Positions 9,144 to 15,797 are shown, numbered from the stretch's first letter. The stretch: DNA of 43,879 nucleotides from an uncultured Mycoplasmatota bacterium (GCA_947365915.1 CANAXT010000006.1:1-43879); one strand, 5' to 3'. A program made the numbers and translations. The notes: generated from the sequence alone by a model not told the origin.

Positions 9144-9172
9144 TTGACAAAACATTTTTTTTGCTGTATAGT
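9144..9172 (+). promoter_or_regulatory. Strong promoter directly after recG
   Basis: TTGACA at 9144-9149 and TATAGT at 9167-9172, spacer 17, beginning three bases after the recG stop codon. No coding frame follows; the structured segment 9179-9280 does. Confidence 0.75.
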
Positions 9173-9178
9173 GATAAT

Positions 9179-9280
9179 AGCGTGATAGATGTCACGCAGC
9201 ATGATGGCTTACTGTTTTGAAAATGTGAGTCATCACCAAAAAACCCCCTGAAATCCTAGCCGAGAGGCTAGGATACTTTT
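9179..9280 (+). ncRNA. Probable small structured RNA with terminator
   Basis: Downstream of a near-consensus promoter lie three hairpins: GCGTGA/TCACGC (9180-9185 with 9192-9197); an 11-bp stem 9202-9212 with 9225-9235 containing two G-T pairs; and a terminator ATCCTAGCC/GGCTAGGAT (9253-9261 with 9266-9274) closed by a GAGA tetraloop and followed by ACTTTTG. No open frame of useful size fits. The terminator region is repeated at 13643-13686 without the first two hairpins. Class not recognised. Confidence 0.6.
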
Positions 9281-9396
9281 GTTATTATGAATTAATTTTA
9301 TTTAGAATCATTACAAAAAAGTTTAAAAAGTGTTTAAAAAAGTTTAGAAAAATGATGCCTAAAACAGTATAAAATATAATAATAAAATGGTATAAT
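9247..9396 (+). repeat. Intergenic repeat B, copy 1
   Basis: The first 44 bases (9247-9290) are identical to 13643-13686 and contain the GAGA-capped terminator hairpin. A looser second half follows with shared blocks (AAAAAGTTTAAAAAGT; AAGTTTAGAAAAATGAT; CCTAAAACAGTATAAA) and a TATAAT at 9391-9396. In this copy the repeat leads into the ribosome binding site of the broken DUF1016 gene. Confidence 0.85.
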
Positions 9397-9414
9397 CTTT
9401 ATATAACAGGAGGC

Positions 9415-9720
9415 TAATAAAAAATTAGTTAATTTGTATTTTTATATTTGTAGAACATTGGAAGAAAATAGTAGTTGGGAAAATAAATTTATAGATAATG
9501 TAGCGATAGATTTAAAATTATTGTTTCCTGACTAAAAGGTTTTTCTGTTCGTAATTTAAAATATATGAAATCTTTTTATAATGAATATAAAGATGATGAA
9601 GAATTTGTGCAACTGGTAGCACAATTGCCTTGGAAGCACAATATTATTTTAATGTAGAAAGTGAAAAATAAAGAGATTCGCAAATGGTATATGAATCGAT
9701 GTTTAGAAGAGGAATTCTAG
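9415..9720 (+). pseudogene. Broken DUF1016 gene, N-terminal fragment
   Basis: After AGGAGG the frame reads NKKLVNLYFY..WENKFIDNVAIDLKLLFPD and stops at TAA (about 9532). A neighbouring frame then continues KGFSVRNLKYMKSFYNEYKD, LVAQLPWKHN and, after an in-frame TAG at about 9656, KNKEIRKWYMNRCLEEEF to a TAG at 9718. These segments match the N-terminal domain of the intact gene at 1342 (KGFSERNLNYMKLFYEEYKDDE; LVANLPWGHN). So there is a frameshift, a nonsense codon, loss of the nuclease domain and no start codon. It is a clear remnant. Confidence 0.85.
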
Positions 9721-9730
9721 ATCTAATAAA

Positions 9731-9912
9731 GATGATTTTACAGAAGATGATGCTTTAATGCTTGATAAATGAATAAAGAAAGAATAGAATTAACTGATGT
9801 TATTTTAGTTGTAAATGTTGGTGGTTATATTGGAAATAGTATAAGTAAAGAAATCGAATTTGCTAAATTATTAGATAAAGAAATAATGTGTTATATTGAT
9901 TTTAAAAAGTAA
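9731..9912 (+). pseudogene. Remnant of a small nucleoside deoxyribosyltransferase-like protein
   Basis: The frame reads DDFTEDDALMLDK and hits TGA. One base out of frame it continues MNKERIELTDVILVVNVGGY, then IGNSISKEIEFAKLLDKEIM, ending at TAA 9910-9912. The pattern (xx-D-VILVVNVGGYIG-S-xx-EIEFA) is the core of small Rossmann-like proteins related to nucleoside 2-deoxyribosyltransferases. One missing A in the run before ATG (9769-9771) would restore the frame. The 47-residue downstream part could still be translated but lacks the N-terminal half. Family assignment is from memory of the motif. Confidence 0.55.
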
Positions 9913-9958
9913 AAAGAGAAAATGGCAAAAAAAATAAGCACTATGATTGTCATTTATG

Positions 9959-9984
9959 AATTGGTCAGTCACGACTGACCAATT
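9959..9984. repeat. Perfect palindrome upstream of DUF1016 copy 2
   Basis: Arms AATTGGTCAGTC and GACTGACCAATT flank a 2-base centre (AC). The distance to the ATG at 9999 is 14 bases, so the palindrome ends just before the ribosome binding site. The central TCAGTC-AC-GACTGA shares a core with the palindrome at 13900-13925. It may be an operator or a leader hairpin. Confidence 0.9.
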
Positions 9985-9998
9985 GGAAAGGAATTGTT

Positions 9999-11009
9999 AT
10001 GTTAGAAGAAAATAATAAAATGGTTAATGAAATAACAACATTAGTAAATGAAGTAAAATCTAAGTTATCAAAAGAAATTAATAATTCGATAGTTTATGTT
10101 TACTGGAACATTGGTAGAATTATAGTATCAAATGAGAATGAGTACAATAATCGTTTGGAATATGGTAAAGAAGTGCTAAAAGGGTTATCAAATGATTTGA
10201 CTAAATTTTTAGGTAAAGGGTATTCTTATACTAATTTAAAATATATGAGAATTTTTTATAAAACTTATCCTAAATTTGAAGAAATAAGTTCTGAATTATC
10301 TTGGACTCATTATAATGAGTTAATCATAATTAAAGATGATGCTAAAAGAAAATTTTATCAAAAAGAATGTATTAATTCGCATTGGAGTGTAAGAGAACTT
10401 CGAAGACAATTAAATACTTCATTATATGAAAGATTATTGCTTTCTGATGGAAAATTAAATAAAGAAAAAGTTTTAGAGTTATCTAAAAAAGGACAAGTAT
10501 TAGCTAAACCTAGTGATTTAATTAAAGAACCTTATGTATTTGAATTTTTAGGTATTAAAGAACAAAAGCCTTTATTAGAAAAAGATTTGGAGTATAAATT
10601 AATTAAACATATTGAAGATTTTTTACTAGAACTTGGAAAAGGATTTATGTTTGTTGGTAGTCAACAAAGAATAACTTTAAATAATACTAATTATTATGTG
10701 GATATGGTTTTTTATAACAAATTTTTAAAGTCTTATGTTTTAATTGATTTAAAAATGAATAATTTAAAAGCAGAAAACTTAGGACAAATGAATTTATATC
10801 TTAATTATTATGAGCAAGTTGTTAATGATGAAAATGATAACAAGCCAATAGGAATTATCTTATGCACAGAAAGAGATAATGTAATGATGGAGTTTGCTTT
10901 GAATGGTATTTCAAATAATTTATTTACCTCAACATATACATATTATATTCCTGATAAGGAACAATTAATAAAAGAGGTAGAGAAAGTTTTAAATGATAAT
11001 GACAATTAA
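9999..11009 (+). CDS. DUF1016 (YhcG-type) PD-(D/E)XK nuclease-fold protein, copy 2
   Basis: A 336-residue intact member of the YhcG/DUF1016 family, predicted nuclease, role unknown. The N-terminal helical domain has YSYTNLKYMRIFYKTY (75-90) and LSWTHYNELI (100-109). The nuclease domain has D235 in YYVD and IDLK with D250 and K252, then LGQMNLYLNYYEQ (261-273). The acidic residue before LK is Asp here and Glu in copy 1; from memory both occur in the family. It shares little close identity with copy 1 and so represents a second subtype. The start is fixed by AAAGG and by its match to the truncated start at 13941. A perfect palindrome precedes it. Confidence 0.9.
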   Translation: MLEENNKMVNEITTLVNEVKSKLSKEINNSIVYVYWNIGRIIVSNENEYNNRLEYGKEVLKGLSNDLTKFLGKGYSYTNLKYMRIFYKTYPKFEEISSELSWTHYNELIIIKDDAKRKFYQKECINSHWSVRELRRQLNTSLYERLLLSDGKLNKEKVLELSKKGQVLAKPSDLIKEPYVFEFLGIKEQKPLLEKDLEYKLIKHIEDFLLELGKGFMFVGSQQRITLNNTNYYVDMVFYNKFLKSYVLIDLKMNNLKAENLGQMNLYLNYYEQVVNDENDNKPIGIILCTERDNVMMEFALNGISNNLFTSTYTYYIPDKEQLIKEVEKVLNDNDN

Positions 11010-11072
11010 AATAAGCCAAAATGAAATTATTTAAAGTACGAAAATAATTAAAGAAAGTGAGAGATTAGTATA

Positions 11073-11858
11073 ATGAATGAATATGAAAACTATTTACAAT
11101 TTGCAAAAGAAATAGCAAATGAAGCAGGATTAATCATGAAGAAATATTTTTCAAGAAAAGATATCTCTTCATATAAAGGAGATAAAACAATTGTTACTTT
11201 AGCAGATAAAGAAATAAATTCTTATTTAATAAAAAGAGTTAAAGAAGTATTTCCAAATCATTCTGTTGATGGAGAAGAAGAACAATTTGGAGAAAGTAAG
11301 TATGTATGGGTATGCGATCCAGTCGACGGAACTGCGATGTATGCAAGAAATATACCAGTAGCAGTATTTTCCTTAGCATTAGTAATAGATGGAGTATCAA
11401 CTATTGGAGTTATTTATGATCCATTTACTGACAATTTATATTCAGCAATTAAAGGACAAGGAGCTTATCAAAATGGAGAAAAGATGTCTGTAAATGATTA
11501 TGAATTGGAAGATATGAAAAGTGTATCCCATTTTGATATGTGGCCTGAAGCTGAATATAATATTTTTCCTGCATTACAAGAATTAGGAAAGAAAACATAT
11601 TTTATTGGATTAGGAAGTATAATTAGAGCTTGTACTTGTGTTGCAAGTGGAGAGTTTATTTTGGCTATATTTCCTGGAACAACTCATAAGAATTGTGATA
11701 TTGCGGCGGCAAAGGTAATTGTAGAAGAAGCTGGGGGAAAAGTAACAAACTTATTTGGCGAGGAACAAAGATATGATAAAAGTATAAAAGGTGCTGTAAT
11801 AAGTAATGGTAAAGTTCATAATGAAGTTATAAATACTATAAAAAATATTTGGAGGTAA
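11073..11858 (+). CDS. Inositol monophosphatase family phosphatase
   Basis: A 261-residue Mg2+/Li+-dependent phosphatase of the FIG superfamily, which acts on inositol phosphates, 3'-phosphoadenosine nucleotides or histidinol phosphate; the substrate cannot be told from sequence. Metal-site motifs are present: GEE near 68-70, DPVDGT at 82-87, and CDIAAAKVIVEEAGG with D209. The residue before that Asp is Cys where many relatives have Trp. It is separated from the following SDR by six bases, so the two are likely co-transcribed. It lies within the accessory island between DUF1016 and MazG genes. Start ATG at 11073 follows GTGAGAG. Confidence 0.85.
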   Translation: MNEYENYLQFAKEIANEAGLIMKKYFSRKDISSYKGDKTIVTLADKEINSYLIKRVKEVFPNHSVDGEEEQFGESKYVWVCDPVDGTAMYARNIPVAVFSLALVIDGVSTIGVIYDPFTDNLYSAIKGQGAYQNGEKMSVNDYELEDMKSVSHFDMWPEAEYNIFPALQELGKKTYFIGLGSIIRACTCVASGEFILAIFPGTTHKNCDIAAAKVIVEEAGGKVTNLFGEEQRYDKSIKGAVISNGKVHNEVINTIKNIWR

Positions 11859-11864
11859 AATAAT

Positions 11865-12533
11865 ATGAAAGATATTCTTATAATTACTGGTGGCTCTAAT
11901 GGTTTGGGAAAGGCAATAGTAGAATATTCTCTAAATATAGATTTATTAGTCTGTAATTTAGATAGAGAAAAATCTGTTATTAATAATATAAATTACAAAG
12001 AATTTATAGGAGATATTTCTGATGAAAAATTCGTTAAGGGGACTATTAAAGAGATTTATAAATTAGGTAACATTAAACATTTGATAAATAATGCAGGAGA
12101 ACCATCTTTTAAATTACCTACTGAATATGAAAAAGATGATATAGAAAAATGTTTTAAAGGATTACAAGGAATGATACTGTGTTCTGCAAATACTTTAAAG
12201 ATAAAAAATGAACAAGATTTAAAAATAGTAAATATAATGTCATCTGCAGCATTAAGAGGAAATAAGCAAGAGTCAGTTTATTGTGCCACTAAGTGGGGAG
12301 AAAAAGGATATACTGAAAGCTTAAAAGTAGCATATAAGGGAACATCAGTAAAGATAATTGGCGTGTATCCAGGAGGAATTAATACAGATTTTTACAAAAA
12401 TAATAGAGATTATGTATCAGAGGAAAAACAAAATACTTTTATGAATCCAAATGATGTTGCTAAAATAATTTGCGATAGTATATTTAGTAATTTAAATTTA
12501 AATGTAGCGGATATAATTATTGAGAGAAATTAA
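11865..12533 (+). CDS. Short-chain dehydrogenase/reductase (SDR)
   Basis: A 222-residue NAD(P)-dependent oxidoreductase with a Rossmann fold. The cofactor loop is TGGSNGLG at 8-15, NNAGE follows at the usual spacing, and the catalytic pair is Y139-C-A-T-K143. It ends soon after the substrate loop, so it is a compact classical SDR. The substrate is unknown. The start follows GGAGG with good spacing, six bases after the phosphatase, suggesting a two-gene operon. Confidence 0.88.
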   Translation: MKDILIITGGSNGLGKAIVEYSLNIDLLVCNLDREKSVINNINYKEFIGDISDEKFVKGTIKEIYKLGNIKHLINNAGEPSFKLPTEYEKDDIEKCFKGLQGMILCSANTLKIKNEQDLKIVNIMSSAALRGNKQESVYCATKWGEKGYTESLKVAYKGTSVKIIGVYPGGINTDFYKNNRDYVSEEKQNTFMNPNDVAKIICDSIFSNLNLNVADIIIERN

Positions 12534-12545
12534 GGAGATAATTAT

Positions 12546-12593
12546 ATGGATAGAAATTTTGCAGAACAATGGTTAAATAATTTAAAACAATAA
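12546..12593 (+). pseudogene. 15-residue open frame, probably the stump of a deleted gene
   Basis: After the SDR stop there is AAGGAG, eight bases, then ATG and the frame MDRNFAEQWLNNLKQ followed by TAA. The ribosome binding site is very good for so short a frame, which suggests the 5' end of a longer gene whose body was lost, though a genuine small peptide cannot be excluded. Confidence 0.35.
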
Positions 12594-12606
12594 TAGAGTG
12601 TGGATT

Positions 12607-13503
12607 ATGAAAGATTTTATAGATTGTTTAAATACTTTATCAAGTAGAGAATGTGCTACAATTATTTGGCTTTTAATTTTATTAATATATATACTAAAAA
12701 ATGAAAAAACAAAAGATTCTTTTTTAGAGGTTATTAAAATATTATTTGGGAAGAATTTAATAAAAATATGGTTAGTAACTTCTTTGTATGTATTTATAAT
12801 AACTTTTCTATTTTCAAAAACAATAATTTGGGATAATTTGTATATAAAAGACATTATTGTATGGTTTATTACTTCAGGAATAATATTTTGTTTTAATGCG
12901 GCTTCTAAAGAAGCTGATGAGCAATATATTTGGAAAGTAGTAAAAGATAATTTAAAATTCACAATTGTTATAGAATTTATTTATAGTACTTTTACTTTTA
13001 GATTTTGGGTAGAGTTATTAATTATACCTATTATAACTATTTTAGCAATGGTAGATGCTTATGCTGAAAGAAAGGAAGAATATTATATTGTTCATAAGTT
13101 TATGCAAGGAGTTTTTGCAATTATTAGTATTTGGTTTTTCTATGAAACTTTTAAAATCGGATTACAAGAATACAAAGAATTAAATGTTTTAAATACTTTT
13201 GTAAGTTTTATGATTCCTATTGTCTATTTAATTTTGATTCTACCATTAGAATATATAATAGAGTTATATTGCAAGTATGAAATATTGTTTATTAAGTTAT
13301 TTTTTAAAAATAATACAGATAAAAAAGTAAATAGAAGGCGTAAATTACTAATAATTAAGGAATGTGGTTTTTCAGTACATAATGTCATACTATTTCGAAA
13401 AAATTATTGTAGCAAAATTTACAAAAAAATGACTGATGATGATTTTAAGTTATTAATAAATGATTTTAATAAAGAAAAAAAGAAAAATAACAAGATAGCT
13501 TAA
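12607..13503 (+). CDS. Multi-pass membrane protein of unknown function
   Basis: A protein of 298 residues from the ATG at 12607 (a GTG at 12598 would add three). About six hydrophobic segments are visible, e.g. TIIWLLILLIYIL, KIWLVTSLYVFIITFLF, IIVWFITSGIIF, FWVELLIIPIITILAMV, FAIISIWFFY and FMIPIVYLILILPLEYIIEL. The C-terminal 70 residues are basic and probably cytoplasmic. I recognise no catalytic motif. The ribosome binding site is weak. It lies in the accessory island after the SDR. Confidence 0.75.
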   Translation: MKDFIDCLNTLSSRECATIIWLLILLIYILKNEKTKDSFLEVIKILFGKNLIKIWLVTSLYVFIITFLFSKTIIWDNLYIKDIIVWFITSGIIFCFNAASKEADEQYIWKVVKDNLKFTIVIEFIYSTFTFRFWVELLIIPIITILAMVDAYAERKEEYYIVHKFMQGVFAIISIWFFYETFKIGLQEYKELNVLNTFVSFMIPIVYLILILPLEYIIELYCKYEILFIKLFFKNNTDKKVNRRRKLLIIKECGFSVHNVILFRKNYCSKIYKKMTDDDFKLLINDFNKEKKKNNKIA

Positions 13504-13529
13504 AATATAATTCAACTACCTTTTCAACT

Positions 13530-13624
13530 ATCAAAATTTTAAAATTCATATAATACTAATTAAATCTAAGCATTTTTAAATCTATTAAAATAAAGGTAAA
13601 AATACTTAAATAAACTTTGAAGTG
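13530..13624 (+). repeat. Intergenic repeat A, copy 2
   Basis: Second copy of the block at 1220-1313; the first 23 bases are identical and the rest is divergent but alignable. Here it is joined to repeat B with only about 18 bases between, whereas at 1220 it stands alone before an intact DUF1016 gene. Confidence 0.8.
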
Positions 13625-13642
13625 CGTGAACTCCAACCGCCT

Positions 13643-13776
13643 CCTGAAATCCTAGCCGAGAGGCTAGGATACTTTTGTTATTATGAAAAAAGTTTAAAAA
13701 GTATTAATTTTGAATAAAAAAGTTTAGAAAAATGATACCTAAAACAGTATAAATAATGCATTTAAAATGATATAAT
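13643..13776 (+). repeat. Intergenic repeat B, copy 2
   Basis: Bases 13643-13686 are identical to 9247-9290, including the hairpin ATCCTAGCC/GGCTAGGAT (13649-13657 with 13662-13670) with a GAGA loop and ACTTTTG after it. The second half shares shorter blocks and a TATAAT at about 13771-13776. The two B copies are direct repeats about 4.4 kb apart enclosing DUF1016 copy 2, the phosphatase, the SDR and the membrane protein. Confidence 0.85.
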
Positions 13777-13899
13777 GTTAATGTATTGCAAAAGAAAAAA
13801 CATAAAGTAATGATTAAATTAATATACTTATATATTAAAGCAAAAGACAGAAAAGAATAGTATTTATCCTAAAATTTATTGTTATGATGTCACTAAATG

Positions 13900-13925
13900 A
13901 ATTCTTCAGACATGTCTGAAGAATT
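13900..13925. repeat. Perfect 26-bp palindrome before a DUF1016 gene stump
   Basis: Arms AATTCTTCAGACA and its exact reverse complement, with no spacer. It ends 15 bases before an ATG (13941) after an AAGGAGG site. The central TCAGAC-AT-GTCTGA has the same form as the palindrome at 9959 (TCAGTC-AC-GACTGA); outer AATT ends are also shared. Confidence 0.9.
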
Positions 13926-13940
13926 TAAGAAGGAGGAAAT

Positions 13941-13985
13941 ATGTTAGAAGAAGTTGATAATAAAATAGTGAGTGGAAGAAGATGA
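13941..13985 (+). pseudogene. Stump of a DUF1016 gene start, overlapping the MazG-like gene
   Basis: ATG after AAGGAGG reads MLEEVDNKIVSGRR and stops at TGA, overlapping the next start (ATGA at 13982). Its DNA closely matches the first codons of DUF1016 copy 2 (MLEENNKMVNEI), allowing a three-base insertion. The likeliest reading is that a DUF1016 gene was deleted and its promoter, palindrome and start now lead into the MazG-like gene. It may act as a short leader peptide that couples translation. Confidence 0.6.
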
Positions 13986-14338
13986 ATAAAATGAAAAAAG
14001 AAGAATTAGCGGATGAATTAAGTCGAATTAATGTTAATAGTAATTTAAGTGAAATTCAACAATATATTACTCAGATGATGAAAATTAATGGTTTTCATAA
14101 TACACCTTTGGAATTATTTTGTTATTTTACTGAAGAGGTTGGAGAATTAGCAAAAGAAATTAGAAAAAAAGAAAAAAATATGGATATGGATAAGCAGCGA
14201 GAATATACTTCTTGTTTAGAACATGAAATAGCTGATGTATTTATATATTTATTAGCTCTATGTAATTCATATCATATCGATTGGTTAAGTGCTTTTAAGG
14301 AAAAAGAGATGATTAATTTGAATAGAGTTTGGAAGTAG
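13982..14338 (+). CDS. MazG-like nucleotide pyrophosphohydrolase
   Basis: A 118-residue all-alpha NTP pyrophosphatase of the MazG/dUTPase-like superfamily, which hydrolyses (d)NTPs to the monophosphate and pyrophosphate. Metal-binding motifs are visible: EEVGE at 51-55 and E82-x-x-D85 in HEIADVF. Length fits a single-domain member. The ATG overlaps the stop of the short frame at 13941 (ATGA), implying translational coupling. The next gene, 13 bases downstream, is a uracil-DNA-glycosylase-like protein, so the pair may deal with damaged or non-canonical nucleotides; that role is inferred. Confidence 0.85.
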   Translation: MNKMKKEELADELSRINVNSNLSEIQQYITQMMKINGFHNTPLELFCYFTEEVGELAKEIRKKEKNMDMDKQREYTSCLEHEIADVFIYLLALCNSYHIDWLSAFKEKEMINLNRVWK

Positions 14339-14351
14339 GAGAGAAAATCAA

Positions 14352-15065
14352 ATGACAAAAGAAATAAAATTTTCGGATCGTGTGTTAGAATTTAATGCAT
14401 GGTTAGCGAATATATCTTTCGATTTATTTGATCATTATTGTATTCGTAACCCATTTAGTGGTGAAGATAAAGAAAAAATTAAAGAGATTACAAGTATGTT
14501 CTATCAAAAATATTATCATGATAATCATAAAAGATGTTTAATACTTGGTAGTTCTCCAGCTCGGAGAGGTACTGCAGTAACAGGTATTCCATTTGAAGAT
14601 GCTAGTCATCTTTATCAAGAAACTGGTATTATGATTGATGATTTTTATATTCAAAAAAACTCTTCTAATTTTTTGTATGATGTTATGGAGCAATATGGTG
14701 GATGTCAAAAATTTTATGAAGATTTTTATATGAATTTTGTATGTCCTCTTGGTATTGTCAATGTCAATTCAAAAGGAAATGAAGTAAATTCAAATTATTA
14801 TGAAAATAAAAAATTAGAGAATATGTTGTATCCTTTTATTGTTGAATCTTTAAAAAAGCAGATTTCTTTTGGAATTGATACTTCTATCTGTTATTGTATT
14901 GGAAGTGGTGAAAATTTTAAATTTTTAACTAAAATTAATGATCAATATCATTTTTTTAATCAGATTGTTGCATTAGAGCATCCAAGATTTATTATGCAAT
15001 ATCATTCGAAAGATAGAGATCAATATTTAGATAAATATCTTGATGCTTTAAATTATAAAGACTAA
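14352..15065 (+). CDS. SMUG2/DUF4918-type uracil-DNA glycosylase family protein
   Basis: A 237-residue protein with the two signature regions of the SMUG2-like (DUF4918) branch of uracil-DNA glycosylases: GSSPARRGTAVTGIPF at 66-81 (family form G-x-NPGRxGAGxTGxPF) and HPRFIMQY from about 210. Family members are predicted to excise uracil or related bases from DNA. The first motif is altered here (SSPA for INPG), so activity may differ. It is co-directional with the MazG-like gene and follows GGAGAG. Confidence 0.8.
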   Translation: MTKEIKFSDRVLEFNAWLANISFDLFDHYCIRNPFSGEDKEKIKEITSMFYQKYYHDNHKRCLILGSSPARRGTAVTGIPFEDASHLYQETGIMIDDFYIQKNSSNFLYDVMEQYGGCQKFYEDFYMNFVCPLGIVNVNSKGNEVNSNYYENKKLENMLYPFIVESLKKQISFGIDTSICYCIGSGENFKFLTKINDQYHFFNQIVALEHPRFIMQYHSKDRDQYLDKYLDALNYKD

Positions 15066-15092
15066 AGTAATAAAAAAACATTTGTATCTTAA

Positions 15093-15311
15093 GCAGTTAG
15101 TAGAAACATTGAGAGATTTCCTAAAGATTTTTATTTTCAGCTAACTAAAGAAGAATATGGTAACTTGAAGTTCCAAAATGGAACTTCAAGTTTCAGTAGT
15201 CATGGTGATGCCTCCATAAGTCATGGTGGTGCTAGGACTTTTAGTATTAATATATTAGAAGATAAAGAAATATGTGGAGCACTTAAAAATAAAATAAAAA
15301 AGGGCTGTTAG
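15093..15311 (+). pseudogene. ORF6N-domain protein fragment
   Basis: The frame reads AVSRNIERFPKDFYFQLTKE, then EYGNLKFQNGTSSFSSHG, then a Gly-Gly-Ala-Arg segment, ending at TAG 15309-15311. RNIERFP-x-DF-x-FQLTKEE is the hallmark of ORF6N domains, found in phage-type DNA-binding proteins. The N-terminal part and the expected FTEQGV region are missing, and no start codon or ribosome binding site fits. The fragment holds a perfect 13-bp inverted repeat (15162-15192). Confidence 0.75.
15162..15192. repeat. Perfect 13-bp inverted repeat inside the ORF6N remnant
   Basis: AACTTGAAGTTCC at 15162-15174 and GGAACTTCAAGTT at 15180-15192, separated by AAAAT. It lies within sequence that still encodes recognisable ORF6N residues. 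Confidence 0.9.
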
Positions 15312-15345
15312 GAGATTAATTATCTAATTTTCTGACAGTCCTTTA
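15298..15345 (-). terminator. Long bidirectional terminator between convergent genes
   Basis: Bases 15300-15311 pair with 15332-15343 (two G-T pairs), and the stem continues inward (15313-15318 with 15325-15330). On the minus strand it is followed by a T-rich run, so it mainly ends the gene at 15357-15797. Confidence 0.8.
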
Positions 15346-15356
15346 TTGTTTATGAT

Positions 15357-15797
15357 TTATAAAAATTGTTTGAGTTTTTCCACAGCTTTTTCTTGCATAC
15401 TCACATATTTTTGGACTAATTCATGAACATTCTTTTCTGTGTTTTTGTGGTTTAATAGTTTTCTTCCTTCGATAATTCCCATGTTTGTTCCTTGAAGTAA
15501 TAATTCGGCAATTTTAGAAGTACTATTATCTAGTAGTGTTTTCATTTCAATTCCATACCAAGTCATGGCTTTATTCATCATGTTTGTTTTATGTGGTTCA
15601 TCTTCGTTGTTGTATTCAGGATATAGATTTTTAATTTCTTCTGAAATTTCTTTATATTCTCTATATTGACGATCTAATTCAGTTTTAAGTGATTCGTCCT
15701 TGACCTTATCTAAAATATAATGAATGGCATCCATTCCCATACATGTTCCTTTGTTTAATTCATCTAAAATGTTGATTTCATTTTGATCATTGTTCAT
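15357..15797 (-). CDS. Small helical protein, ferritin-like type, unknown function
   Basis: A 146-residue protein rich in charged helices (ILDELNKGTCMGMDAIHYIL; MTWYGIEMKTLLDNSTSKIA; LLLQGTNMGIIEGRKLLNH). The pattern of four helices, GxxMGxxxI and a late NMGI motif recalls small ferritin-like/DUF2383-type proteins of Firmicutes, but I see no convincing diiron ligand set. The start follows AAAGGAGG on the minus strand. It is divergent from the gene at 15915 and marks the right edge of the accessory island. Confidence 0.75.
   Translation of the reverse strand: MNNDQNEINILDELNKGTCMGMDAIHYILDKVKDESLKTELDRQYREYKEISEEIKNLYPEYNNEDEPHKTNMMNKAMTWYGIEMKTLLDNSTSKIAELLLQGTNMGIIEGRKLLNHKNTEKNVHELVQKYVSMQEKAVEKLKQFL

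Larger units (their letters stand above)
13504..13981. other. 478-base gap holding repeats A and B, a palindrome and a gene stump
   Basis: This gap contains repeat A copy 2 (13530-13624), repeat B copy 2 (13643-13776), an AT-rich stretch with no visible gene (about 13780-13899), a perfect 26-bp palindrome (13900-13925) and a 14-residue DUF1016-like gene start (13941-13985). Confidence 0.8.

Noticed and set aside
9179-9280. Simple recG terminator
   Set aside because: A near-consensus promoter lies between recG and the hairpins, so the segment is better explained as its own transcription unit, though it may also stop recG read-through.
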